From Paraburkholderia lacunae (lineage in GTDB: Bacteria > Pseudomonadota > Gammaproteobacteria > Burkholderiales > Burkholderiaceae): a stretch of 38,537 bases of DNA. This document shows, piece after piece, positions 1 through 7,305 of this stretch (positions are counted from its first letter, which is position 1; each line of letters begins with the position of its first letter). The stretch is from positions 1 through 38,537 of the forward strand of contig NZ_QHKS01000046.1 of NCBI RefSeq assembly GCF_003353175.1, read 5' to 3'. Below the pieces are notes generated by a model, which did no database searches, was not told the DNA's origin, and worked only from the letters and a program-made list of their open reading frames with translations. Both the position numbers and the translations under genes were made by a program.

Positions 1-122
1 GGTTCGATGAGCGGGGTGTGGAAACGGGGTTAGGGTGAGGTTACTCGGGCACCGCCAGACGAAAGGGGCGGCAACAGACAAACCGAACCTACCGCTACCG
101 CGCCACATCTCGACTCTACCGG
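1..122 (+). mobile_element. 3' end of a group II intron (truncated by the window edge)
   Basis: This segment aligns without gaps to 4674-4795, the 3' end of the intron at 2783-4795, with only about nine substitutions. It begins in the closing strand of domain V and runs through the domain VI region to the shared end (cgactctacc, then gg). The match stops at 122, which fixes the 3' splice boundary to within about two bases (120-122). The rest of this copy lies to the left of the window. An IS110-type transposase stub begins about 100 bases downstream. Confidence 0.75.
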
Positions 123-223
123 TGAACGAAACCGCTCGCGCGGTAGATCCTATGAGACATCCAGGCCGTCGATAAGCCGACGCTTAAAATCAGCGTGTCG
201 GGCTTGGCTCACAGGAGAGCATC

Positions 224-361
224 ATGCGTACAGATCAGGCATCCAGGGGTACGGAGGAGCGGGTGTTGGCGGTGTCGCTCGAACTGGCGGCCGCGAAGTG
301 GAAGGTCGCGTTACACGACGGGTACCGCGAGCAGCCACCAGGGGACGATAACCGACCCTAA
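224..361 (+). pseudogene. N-terminal stub of an IS110-type transposase
   Basis: A 45-codon frame starts at an ATG with a good ribosome binding site (aggaga at 212-217). It encodes a peptide beginning MRTDQASRGTEERVLAVSLE and continuing with LAAAKWKVALHDG. This matches the start of a large IS110-family transposase group (vLyvaLELsaktWKVAfhDG) that carries the first acidic residue region of the RuvC-like DEDD domain. It then turns to unrelated sequence and stops. Full-length relatives are around 300-400 residues, so nearly the whole catalytic region is gone. The upstream 100 bases hold an imperfect stem (about 176-212), perhaps the element's left end. It is not expected to be active. Confidence 0.6.
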
Positions 362-608
362 GCGGTCTACCAATTGCCGCAGATCGAGCGGCCGGTTTCC
401 GAACTTCACCGGTCGTGCAGGCTGAGCCAGAACTGAGCGGCGGACTCGTACCCAGCGCGCCGAACACCGTGCTGTTCTGCGGGGCGACGTTGATGGCACG
501 GTTCTCGTCGAGCGGTTCGTGCGCATAGCCGACACGCAGTTCTGCATTGGCCAGCTTAAGCGTATCGCCGAATGCCTGGTCGACTGTCCCCCAACATACG
601 AAGCCCCT
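362..608 (-). pseudogene. Possible remnant of an outer-membrane barrel (autotransporter-like) gene
   Basis: On the minus strand, directly after the stop of the XRE regulator, an open frame without a start encodes DQAFGDTLKLANAELRVGYA followed by HEPLDENRAINVAPQNSTVF. The alternating aromatic and acidic pattern (LRVGYAHE, then a loop, then FGALGTSP) is reminiscent of beta-strands near the C-terminus of autotransporter barrels. The frame then runs into low-complexity arginine/proline sequence. This is a weak resemblance only. I see no start, no signal peptide and no C-terminal aromatic residue. The stretch contains nothing else I can name. Confidence 0.25.
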
Positions 609-1382
609 TCAGACGGGGGTGTAGATCGAGAGTTTCAGCGACGGGTCGTCGTTCGCCTGAAACGTAGCATATTCGTAACGTTGAGTGCCACGGTGAGGAT
701 GCACCAGTACCTTCTGCCCGGATGCGCCACCACGGACATCATGCGCGCTCCACCACCTCGCAAACTCCGGACTATGCGAACGCAGGCGTTCCACTAGCTC
801 TACAAACGACGAGTCGGCGGCAAACAGATCATGCGTCGTGCGAAAGAGGGCGATCATGCGGCGCGCTTCGTTCACCCAGGCGGATCCGAACAGCCGTCGC
901 GCTTCCGGTTCGATGAACATGAAAACGAGGATGTTGTGGTCCGCCTCCGCCAGGCGATCGAATCCGAACAGATCCGCAGCCGCCTCGTTCCACGTCAGGA
1001 TGTCCCACCGCCGGCCGGTCACGTATGCCGGCAGGGGCAGGTTTGAAACGATGCGCGCGATCGCCGGCGGAACGCTCTCAGGTGCAAACATACCTTGGTC
1101 ATTGCAGCGGGCGAGCGTTCGCAGATGTGCGGCCTCTGCTTTTCCAAGTCGCAGGGCACGAGCAAGTGCGTCGAGGGTGGCATCGGAAGGACTGACCGTT
1201 CGCCCCTGCTCGAGCCGCACATACCAGTCAACGCCAATGCCCGCCAGTTCGGCAACTTCTTCCCGCCGCAGACCCGGCGTGCGACGGCGCCGGCCGCTTC
1301 TGAGTACGCCCGCATCCGGGACCAGTTTCTCCCGGCGCGAGCGCAGGAAATCACCAAATTCACTAAGTCTCGCTGCTGGCAT
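609..1382 (-). CDS. XRE-family regulator with MmyB-like ligand-binding domain
   Basis: 257-residue DNA-binding regulator. Residues about 8-80 form an XRE-type helix-turn-helix with the hallmark segment RRRRTPGLRREEVAELAGIG, then WYVRLEQGR, typical of the HTH_31/MmyB group. Residues about 95-255 match the MmyB-like ligand-binding domain (PAYVTGRRWDILTWNEAAAD; later FRTTHDLFAADSSFVELVERL and HPHRGTQRYEYATFQ). In this family the C-terminal domain is thought to bind a small hydrophobic ligand, and targets are often adjacent oxidoreductase genes. Here the gene is divergent from an MDR dehydrogenase at 1492, and the 109-base gap holds a perfect 19-bp palindrome, so local repression or activation of that enzyme is the natural inference. 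The start is an ATG at 1382 with only a weak ribosome binding site. Confidence 0.88.
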   Translation of the reverse strand: MPAARLSEFGDFLRSRREKLVPDAGVLRSGRRRRTPGLRREEVAELAGIGVDWYVRLEQGRTVSPSDATLDALARALRLGKAEAAHLRTLARCNDQGMFAPESVPPAIARIVSNLPLPAYVTGRRWDILTWNEAAADLFGFDRLAEADHNILVFMFIEPEARRLFGSAWVNEARRMIALFRTTHDLFAADSSFVELVERLRSHSPEFARWWSAHDVRGGASGQKVLVHPHRGTQRYEYATFQANDDPSLKLSIYTPV

Positions 1383-1404
1383 GTTCGTCTCGCAAGGGGG
1401 GACG

Positions 1405-1458
1405 CCAGAATCCTAGGATAGTACCAGGCCTTGTTGTCTATTCTGGGCTCGCCAGAAT
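1405..1458. promoter_or_regulatory. Candidate operator: 19-bp palindrome plus a third half-site
   Basis: The gap between the divergent regulator and oxidoreductase genes contains ATTCTGGGCTCGCCAGAAT at 1440-1458. It is a perfect inverted repeat with 7-bp arms and a 5-bp spacer. A further CCAGAAT lies at 1405-1411 in the same orientation as the right arm, so the central ATTCTGG can pair with either neighbour. The palindrome ends about 22 bases before the ribosome binding site of the gene at 1492. The location and symmetry suit a dimeric XRE regulator. Binding is inferred, not shown. Confidence 0.6.
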
Positions 1459-1491
1459 CACGTCGTCAAACCATCCTTGAGGAGGACGACG

Positions 1492-2571
1492 ATGAAAGCT
1501 GCAGTTCTGCATTCGCTTGACCGACCGCTCGAGATTGCGCAGATACCGAATCCGGAAATCGGGACGGGCGAGGTGATCGTGGATGTCGCCGCTGCGCCGG
1601 TGCTGCAATACGCCAACGAAGTGTTCAATGGTCAGCGTCGTTATCCGATCGAGCTGCCCATGGTGCCCGGCTGCGGCGCGATCGGCCGCGTGAGCGCAAT
1701 CGGCCCTGACGCTACGCATCTAAAGGCTGGCGACTGGGTGTTCTGCGACCCGACCGTGCGCTCGCGCGACGACGTCTTGATGCCCGATATTGCGCTACAG
1801 GGCTGGAGCTCACGTGGCGAGGGCGGCCTGCGTCTGCAACGGTACTTTCATGATGGCCCGTTCGCTGAACAGGTGCGTGTGCCGACCGAGAACGCGATTC
1901 GAATCGGTGAGATCGATTCGGACGAGGCGGGGCGGTGGTGTGCGCTCAACGTCATGCTCGTGCCCTATGGGGGGCTGCTTGCGGCCGCGCTGCGGGCGGG
2001 CGAGACGTTGCTCGTAAGCGGTGCTACCGGCAACTTCGGCAGTGCCTGCGTGGCCGTCGCGCTCGCTATGGGGGCGCGGTGCGTGGTTGCCCCGGGTCGC
2101 AATGCACAAGCGCTCGACGATCTGAAACAGCGATTCGGCGAACGTGTGCGACTGGTCAAACTTTCAGGCGATGAGCAGACGGACCGAGAACGGATGCAAC
2201 AGGCGGCTCCTTGTCCGATCGATTGCGTCATCGATCTATTACCGCCCTCGGCACCCGCCACGGCCGTGCGTGCCGCTTTGATGGCCGTGCGCCCGAACGG
2301 TCGCGTCATTTTGATGGGCGGCGTGGGAATGCTGGGCGGCGCAGGGCTCGACCTGGCGTATCCATGGATCATGCGCAACGACATCACAATACGCGGCAAA
2401 TGGATGTATCCGAAGGAAGCTGTGACGCTCATGGCGGGTCTGATCCGCTCCGGCTTGCTGGATCCTGGACATTTCGACATCAAGACATTCCCGCTCGTCG
2501 ATGCCAACGATGCGGTATCCCATGCGGCTGCGAACGGAGGTCCATTCAGAATGACCGTGATACGGCCTTAG
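1492..2571 (+). CDS. MDR-superfamily (zinc-less alcohol dehydrogenase/quinone-reductase-like) oxidoreductase
   Basis: 359-residue NAD(P)H-dependent oxidoreductase. The N-terminal GroES-like domain opens MKAAVLHSLDRPLEI and carries PMVPGCGAIGRVSAIGPDA around residue 60. The Rossmann domain begins near residue 170 with LLVSGATGNFGSACVAVALA, the nucleotide-binding loop being SGATGNFGSA. A later NGRVILMGGVGMLGGAG segment is typical of the fold. I do not see the usual GHE zinc motif. The start was set at 1492 because GGAGG lies at 1481-1485, rather than the in-frame 1477 codon. It is divergent from the MmyB-type regulator, which probably controls it. The substrate cannot be told from sequence. Confidence 0.85.
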   Translation: MKAAVLHSLDRPLEIAQIPNPEIGTGEVIVDVAAAPVLQYANEVFNGQRRYPIELPMVPGCGAIGRVSAIGPDATHLKAGDWVFCDPTVRSRDDVLMPDIALQGWSSRGEGGLRLQRYFHDGPFAEQVRVPTENAIRIGEIDSDEAGRWCALNVMLVPYGGLLAAALRAGETLLVSGATGNFGSACVAVALAMGARCVVAPGRNAQALDDLKQRFGERVRLVKLSGDEQTDRERMQQAAPCPIDCVIDLLPPSAPATAVRAALMAVRPNGRVILMGGVGMLGGAGLDLAYPWIMRNDITIRGKWMYPKEAVTLMAGLIRSGLLDPGHFDIKTFPLVDANDAVSHAAANGGPFRMTVIRP

Positions 2572-2782
2572 CCGGCGATTGTGGCGGGTGTCGGCCTTGC
2601 ATTGGTAATGGATTATGCGAGCAAACGCTGGAACGGCTTGTGGATACCTGCAGGCCGATGGGGTCGGGCTAAGCCCGACCTGTTGCGGTCCGTCGAGAAG
2701 ACAACATCCAACGACCGCTTGGCAGATTCAAAGCAGTCGCACGAACGTCCAATGGCGGTCGAGACGAATGACTCTTCATGGC
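2572..2782. other. Intergenic stretch with a hairpin, the 5' exon of the group II intron
   Basis: No gene is visible. GGTCGGGCT (2662-2670) and AGCCCGACC (2672-2680) form a perfect 9-bp stem with a one-base centre. There is no following T-tract, so it is not a clear rho-independent terminator. The segment just before 2783 (ending tgactcttcatggc) is the 5' exon of the intron. It would rejoin sequence starting near 4794 (ggacggggtcggac) after splicing or in an intron-free allele. Confidence 0.5.
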
Positions 2783-3341
2783 GTGCGCCGTGAAAAGGCG
2801 GCGCTTTTCCAGTGGGTGAAAGCCCCACCCGGCAACCGCTCCAGCCGGAAGCAACCGGAGCAATCGTGGAGGTAACGAAGCGGTTGAAGCCTTCGGTGAA
2901 GCGTGTCACGAAATACGGTGACAGCGCGAGTGTGCAGGCCGTAACGCGAGTGAACGCCGAGCAAGCCTCGAAAAGGACGATGCGCAGGCCGACCTGACTG
3001 CCATATCGGGGAAGGCTGATACGGCTCGGTGAATGAGCAGGCAGGACGCCCAGTCGCTGCGCCGGGGTAGTGGCGACAGCATGCTCACAAGGGAAGCGCA
3101 CGCAACACGGGAAGCCCCCTGGCGTGGTCAGGGATGACCAACCGGACGCCCGTGAGGGAGAGGCCGGGCACCTTGGGGTGACGGAGAGGCCCGTAGTACC
3201 GCTGAAGCCGGTGTAATGCTGGTGGAGGGAAGGGGCCTCAGTTCAAGACCAACGCAATACGTAGTGAGGGACCTGGAGATTGGGCAACCTTGTATCTTGA
3301 AGTTGGGTTTGAAAGGCGCTGTCTTTATTCGTAGTAGAAGG

Positions 3342-3443
3342 CTGTGGAGCTTGTGGGCGAAGCGGGGCGCGGTGGGCAACGCGCAGCGTTGTCCACGGTA
3401 AGCTGCGCGGTGCGCCGTAGGCGCGTCGTCCACAAATCCACAG
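3342..3443 (+). ncRNA. Strongly folded element upstream of the IS110-type ORF (possible bridge-RNA-like or element-end structure)
   Basis: The arms CTGTGGA (3342-3348) and TTGTGG (3351-3356) pair with CCACAA (3430-3435) and TCCACAG (3437-3443), giving a long closing stem. Inside it are two hairpins. One is 3372-3382 with 3386-3396 (11 bp, one G-U, three-base loop). The other is GCGCC 3412-3416 with GGCGC 3420-3424. The result is a closed multibranch shape 102 bases long, lying in the non-coding region about 150 bases before the start of the IS110-type ORF. IS110-family elements are known to encode a bridge RNA in non-coding sequence next to the transposase. That identity is inferred. A DNA-level end structure is an alternative. 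Confidence 0.4.
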
Positions 3444-3594
3444 TCTCGTGTTTATGTCGGTTTGGCAATGCTCGTGTAGCCCGATTCAACCTGGGGTGTG
3501 AAGTCCGTTTGATAGCAGAAGGCGCACGAGCCTAGCCGCTCATCAGAAGCCCGAACAGTTGTCTGAACCTAATTCGCATGTACAAGGAGGGGTA

Positions 3595-4611
3595 GTGACG
3601 AGCTTGCCAGATCCGAATCAGAAACCGGTCACGATTGACATCGATGTGGCAAAGGCCACCCTGGATGTGGCGATCGGCCAGAAGGTGCCTACGCTGAGCC
3701 TCGCGAATGACGTGGACGGCTTCGAGACCCTGCTCTCGAAACTGACACAGCATCAGGTCGCGCTGATCGTGCTGGAAGCTACCGGCGGCCTTGAAATGGG
3801 CGTAGCCTGCGTGTTGCAGGCTGCAGGGTATGCCGTTGCAGTTATCAATCCCCGGCAGGCGCGTGACTTCGCGCGTGCGATGGGCCAGCTGGCAAAGACA
3901 GACCGCATTGATGCGCGCATCCTCGCACAACTCGGCGATGTCATTGAGCGTCATCCCGAACGTGAGAAGTTCGTCAAGCCGTTGCCGACGGCCGAGCAGC
4001 AAGCACTCGCCGCTCTGGTTTCGCGCCGCAGACAGCTGATCACGATGCTTGGCGCCGAACGCAACCGGCTTGCTCTGGCCCACGCCCAGACTCGCAGGAG
4101 CATCGAGACGATCATCGAGACATTGATGGACGAACTTGAGCGTGTCGATGACGACATGTCCGTAAGCGTCCGGACGCACTTCTCTGATCTCAACGAGGAG
4201 AAGACGCGAATCTGCAAGGTGCCGGAAGGCGAATTCGACTTCCGGGGTTACACGTTTGGGCGGCTGTACTCTGCGACGACTGGCCAGGCCCGTATGGGCA
4301 TGCGGCCGTCGAAGAAGAGTATCCGGCGCATGGTTGAAAAGATTCATGCGTTGACCGCCGCTTCGATGACGTGGATGGACACCACGGAGCTGATTGGCAA
4401 ATTGAACCGCACGCTACGCGGCTGGGCGAACTACTTCAAGGTAGGCACCGTCAGTCGCGCATATCGGGCGCTCGATAGCTACACCAGCACGCGGTTGCGT
4501 CGGTGGTTACGTACCAAGCACAAGGTAAGACGTCGCAGGGGCGGGAGCTATCCACCCTCGCACCTCTACGGGCACTTTGGTCTCGTTCGTCTACAAGGGC
4601 CTTGGCAGTGA
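3595..4611 (+). CDS. Chimeric protein: IS110 transposase DEDD domain fused to group II intron maturase domain
   Basis: 338 residues from a GTG at 3595, chosen because AAGGAGG sits at 3584-3590. Residues 1-199 match the N-terminal half of an IS110-family transposase. The RuvC-like DEDD residues are all present: D17 in IDIDVAKATLDV, E61 in VLEATGG, and D103 and D106 in AKTDRIDARILAQ. A coiled linker then ends SVRTHFSD. The C-terminal transposase domain with the catalytic serine is missing. From base 4192 the frame continues as a group II intron protein: NEEKTRICKV, then FDFRGYTFGR, then KLNRTLRGWANYFKVGT and RRWLRTKHKVRRRRGG, i.e. the maturase (X) domain. The junction is in frame with no spacer. 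Most likely it is the scar of an IS110 insertion into the intron ORF followed by deletion. A working hybrid is not excluded. The catalytic activity of either half alone is doubtful. Confidence 0.8.
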   Translation: MTSLPDPNQKPVTIDIDVAKATLDVAIGQKVPTLSLANDVDGFETLLSKLTQHQVALIVLEATGGLEMGVACVLQAAGYAVAVINPRQARDFARAMGQLAKTDRIDARILAQLGDVIERHPEREKFVKPLPTAEQQALAALVSRRRQLITMLGAERNRLALAHAQTRRSIETIIETLMDELERVDDDMSVSVRTHFSDLNEEKTRICKVPEGEFDFRGYTFGRLYSATTGQARMGMRPSKKSIRRMVEKIHALTAASMTWMDTTELIGKLNRTLRGWANYFKVGTVSRAYRALDSYTSTRLRRWLRTKHKVRRRRGGSYPPSHLYGHFGLVRLQGPWQ

Positions 4612-4645
4612 CTTGCCGTGTACGAAGGCGTGATGTCTTGTCCGA

Positions 4646-4678
4646 GAGCCGGATTCTGGAGATCTGCACGTCCGGTTC
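4646..4678 (+). ncRNA. Group II intron domain V
   Basis: The 33-base hairpin opens with GAGCCG and closes with CGGTTC, with GCACGT in the 3' strand, as in bacterial group II domain V (usually 34 bases with an AGC/CGC triad near the base). It lies 35 bases after the stop of the chimeric ORF. The closing strand of the same element is what starts the window at base 1. Confidence 0.75.
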
Positions 4679-4795
4679 GATGAGCGGGTTGTGGAAACGG
4701 GGTTAAGGCAAGGATACTCGGGCACCGCCAGACGAAAGGGGCGGCAACAGACAAACCGAACCTAATACTACCGCGCCACAACTCGACTCTACCGG
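4674..4795 (+). repeat. 122-base repeat shared with 1-122 (intron 3' ends)
   Basis: It has the same length and order as 1-122, with scattered substitutions and no gaps. Identity ends abruptly with cgactctacc-gg. Flanking sequences differ (ggtgaacg after 122, acgggg after 4795). This pattern is expected for two insertions of related introns at different sites. Confidence 0.85.
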
Positions 4796-4936
4796 ACGGG
4801 GTCGGACGGCGACCGCCTCAGTTCGACCCTGAACAGACCTTCAGATTTACCCAAACAAACATGTCCCCGTAGAAGCGGCCGTTCGACGCTAGATGTCTAA
4901 GTTTGACCGGATTATTTGCCACCGGCTTCGTCCATT
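4796..4936. other. Short intergenic stretch downstream of the intron
   Basis: This is the 3' exon side of the intron, followed by the 3' flank of the minus-strand gene ending at 4937. I see no gene and no clear terminator in it. Confidence 0.4.
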
Positions 4937-5965
4937 TCATTGATCATCGTCATTTCCATTATGTTGCCGGCCTCCTCTCGAGCGGACCGCGATCCCGCCC
5001 TGGGTGACTGGACCGGGGGTGGAGTCCTCGATGACCTGAGACGGCGCCACATTGCCCCTTGCCCCCGGCGCGAACGCGAGAATGCGCAGGTTCGGCTCGG
5101 CAACAAGGAGCCGCCCGTCCGAGGAGATGGCGATCTTGTTTCCCGGCAAGCCAGAGCCAGTGATTCCCGTGGCTGGACCGCTGATTGTCCGTACCGGCGG
5201 CACGTCGCCGTTCGCCTGGGCGGCGAAAACGCTCACCTGGATCTGCGTCAGGTCCGAGGTCTGGTTGTAGACGAATAACTCGTCCGTACGCGGATCGACA
5301 GCGATCGTCATGTTGTTCCTTGCAAAAAGTCCGGCCCCCGGCAGCAGGCCGGTTTTGCTACCCGTGAGGCTGCGCAGAAGCGGCGGCGAGGTAATGCTCC
5401 GACGCGTGCCAAGCGTGTCGATGATCACCGCCCCCCGTATGTCATAACCCGCAATCAGCAGATTGTCGTCCTTATCAATGGCAATGCTCACGTACTGGAC
5501 GATATTCGGATCGGTAATGTGAATCGGATTGGTTACAGGCCCAGAGCTGTTGGCGGGAGCGACCAGCACCCCCGCCTCCGAGGGGCGAACGGTCATGACG
5601 AAGTCGTTGAGGTGGGAATCCACCGCGATGCTGAGCAGGTCATTTGTTATCGTCAACATGAACGACCGACTGGGCGCTTCATTGCCCTCGGCCTTCCGCA
5701 GAAAGATGTCGACCGTGCTGTTGGTAAGAAACTGCGCGACGTGAAAGGAGTCCTTCTTGTCGATCACCGTCGCTCCAGCGGTCATGAGGGTGGTGAGCGG
5801 CCCTTGCAGCACCTGGCAGGGCTCGGTCGCTCCGTTGGCGCGCAAGGAGTAACCGCGAATCTGATCCCCGAGAACGAGGAAGACGGCGTCGTTGGGGCAG
5901 GCGGCGTGCGCCAGTTGGACCCCGAACAGCATACTGACGACGGTGACACATAGCGCGGGTTTCAT
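4937..5965 (-). CDS. Secreted protein with beta-propeller-like repeats, function unknown
   Basis: 342 residues. A clear Sec signal peptide (MKPALCVTVVSMLFGVQLAHA, cut before ACPND) is followed by repeated segments that read like propeller blades or PQQ/NHL-like strands: SIAVDSHLNDFVMTVRPSEA, SIAIDKDDNLLIAGYDIRGA, TIAVDPRTDELFVYNQTSDL and KIAISSDGRLLVAEPNLRIL. Each has the pattern hydrophobic-A-h-D-x-x-(D/N)-x-hh. The C-terminus (RSRGGRQHNGNDDDQ) is hydrophilic. GGAGG stands just before the ATG. No catalytic residues are apparent, and it has no operon partner. Export to the periplasm or medium is well supported; the propeller fold is inferred. Confidence 0.75.
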   Translation of the reverse strand: MKPALCVTVVSMLFGVQLAHAACPNDAVFLVLGDQIRGYSLRANGATEPCQVLQGPLTTLMTAGATVIDKKDSFHVAQFLTNSTVDIFLRKAEGNEAPSRSFMLTITNDLLSIAVDSHLNDFVMTVRPSEAGVLVAPANSSGPVTNPIHITDPNIVQYVSIAIDKDDNLLIAGYDIRGAVIIDTLGTRRSITSPPLLRSLTGSKTGLLPGAGLFARNNMTIAVDPRTDELFVYNQTSDLTQIQVSVFAAQANGDVPPVRTISGPATGITGSGLPGNKIAISSDGRLLVAEPNLRILAFAPGARGNVAPSQVIEDSTPGPVTQGGIAVRSRGGRQHNGNDDDQ

Positions 5966-6269
5966 GACACGCCTCCTTGGTCATATTGTGCGAATGCGCC
6001 AATCAAGCATAGACCCCGGGCGAAGGCCGAACGGAGTTCCGCCAGTTGGAACCTGTGTTTTGGCGGGCGATGCGAGGGAACACCCATCGATATCGAACGA
6101 TAGTCCGGTGTGCTAACGTGTTATGGCCCCATGTCGCATATGGATGACCGGTTTTTTAACGCATGATTGGCTCGTTCAGGCCAGCAACGAACGGTCGGAA
6201 CGCCCGTCTGAGCGGCTCAAATTGGCCGAACCGCGCCGCATGCGGCCAGAAATAGCCGTATGCCCCACC
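5966..6269. other. Intergenic region, no gene seen
   Basis: About 300 bases between two minus-strand genes. It must contain the promoter of the gene ending at 4937. A weak candidate in minus orientation is TTGATT followed 15 bases later by TATGAC, close to the ribosome binding site. The remaining part looks like decayed intergenic repeat. I see no coding signal. Confidence 0.35.
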
Positions 6270-7193
6270 TCATGCCCCATCTAGACTGAAGGCCCCGCGG
6301 CTTGCCGCCCTCGTAGCGCGACGGCTATCGAGCTTCCGACAATCATTGCGATTCCCGCCAGGGATACGGTGCTTACCGTCTCCCCCCCAAATGACGTAGC
6401 CGAAGAGCGCTGCCCAGACAATGCTGGTGTAGTTGTACGGCGCCAAGGCCGCAGCGTCGGCTTGACGGAACGCCATGGTCATCAGGAGTTGGCCTGCTGT
6501 GGCGAAGGCGCCTAGCAACGCCATCAAGCCTAAAGCACCAATCGATGGTGCGCGCCATGCAAACAGTAGTGATGCACCCGTTACCACCGTGCCGACGACC
6601 GTGAAAAACAGGACGGTCGTTCCGGAATCGTCGGTCGGCCGGATTCGCTTGATCTGAATTATCGATAGCGCGCCGAAAATCGCAGCGACGATAAGCAGCA
6701 CCGGCCCGATCCAATTTGAGTTAGATCCATCGGGACGGACCACGAACAGAACGCCCACGAACCCGACTAGCGCAGCAAGTGCGTCCCTGCGCATCAATCT
6801 TTCCTTCAGCAAAGCCGGAGCGAGGACGATCATCAGTAACGTTTCGGAATAGACGACCGCGACGGCCTCGCTCAACGGAACGTAAGGCAAGGCAGCGAAG
6901 AAACACGCCGATGCCCCAAGCAGCGTCAAGGACCTGAGAATCTGCCCCCGTGCGTCCATGCTTCGCAGCCGGTCGATCAGGGGGCGGTCACGCACGCACA
7001 CCGCAATGGCGGGGACCAATCCAAATAGCATCCGGAAGAATGTCACCTCATTCGCCGGGTACTGCAGCGCGACAGACTTGCCAAGTGCGTCAACAACTGC
7101 GAAGCAAAACATCGAAACAAGTATCAAGCAGATGCTGCGGAAAGAGGTTGCCTGATCTCCCACTGCCGAAAGAAGGGGCACGCTGAGCCTCAC
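6270..7193 (-). CDS. EamA/DMT-family membrane transporter, C-terminus frameshifted at a G7 tract
   Basis: 307 residues as read, inner-membrane drug/metabolite exporter of the EamA type, with about nine predicted helices in two EamA repeats (first from RSICLILVSMFCFAVVDALG, second from IGPVLLIVAAIFGALSIIQI). The last 40 residues after FGYVIWG become charged and arginine-rich (DGKHRIPGGNRNDCRKLDSR), which is not membrane sequence. Removing one G from the run of seven (plus-strand C7 at 6383-6389) gives ETVSTVSLAGIAMIVGSSIA, the expected last helix, with a stop at 6281-6283 and 303 residues in all. The gene is therefore frameshifted or phase-variable, or the base is an error. The start is taken as GTG at 7193; no strong ribosome binding site is seen. 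The substrate is unknown. Confidence 0.8.
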   Translation of the reverse strand: MRLSVPLLSAVGDQATSFRSICLILVSMFCFAVVDALGKSVALQYPANEVTFFRMLFGLVPAIAVCVRDRPLIDRLRSMDARGQILRSLTLLGASACFFAALPYVPLSEAVAVVYSETLLMIVLAPALLKERLMRRDALAALVGFVGVLFVVRPDGSNSNWIGPVLLIVAAIFGALSIIQIKRIRPTDDSGTTVLFFTVVGTVVTGASLLFAWRAPSIGALGLMALLGAFATAGQLLMTMAFRQADAAALAPYNYTSIVWAALFGYVIWGGDGKHRIPGGNRNDCRKLDSRRATRAASRGAFSLDGA

Positions 7194-7305
7194 AAGTGAC
7201 TGTCAATGCGGGACTACGAGAGCGCTGATTGTCGACGATTTATGTTGCCGGGTCGATCGTCCGGAGTTGGCCGGTCTGCGACCACTTGCTGACCGGCATG
7301 AAGCC

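Larger units (their letters stand above)
2783..4795 (+). mobile_element. Group II intron, rearranged by IS110-type sequence
   Basis: The 5' end is GTGCGCC at 2783, the conserved start of bacterial group II introns. About 500 bases of structured, non-coding sequence follow (domains I-III, to roughly 3290), including the phrase gggtgaaagccccacc. At the other end, domain V (4646-4678) and a domain VI region lead to a 3' boundary at 4793-4795, set by comparison with the partial second copy at 1-122. The reverse transcriptase fingers and palm, normally in domain IV, are missing. In their place are about 300 bases of non-coding sequence and the front of an IS110-type transposase, fused to the intron maturase domain. 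Both ribozyme ends are kept, so splicing or mobilisation in trans by another intron protein is conceivable. Confidence 0.8.

Noticed and set aside
838..1416. 192-codon plus-strand frame over the XRE regulator
   Set aside because: It is antisense, Arg/Ser-rich, and without recognisable features.
2662..2680. 9-bp hairpin as rho-independent terminator or class C intron target
   Set aside because: There is no T-tract, and the intron starts about 100 bases further on, not directly behind the stem.
3342..3443. Cluster of DnaA-box-like nonamers as a replication origin
   Set aside because: The nonamers are imperfect, are explained by the stems, and no AT-rich unwinding region or replication gene is near.
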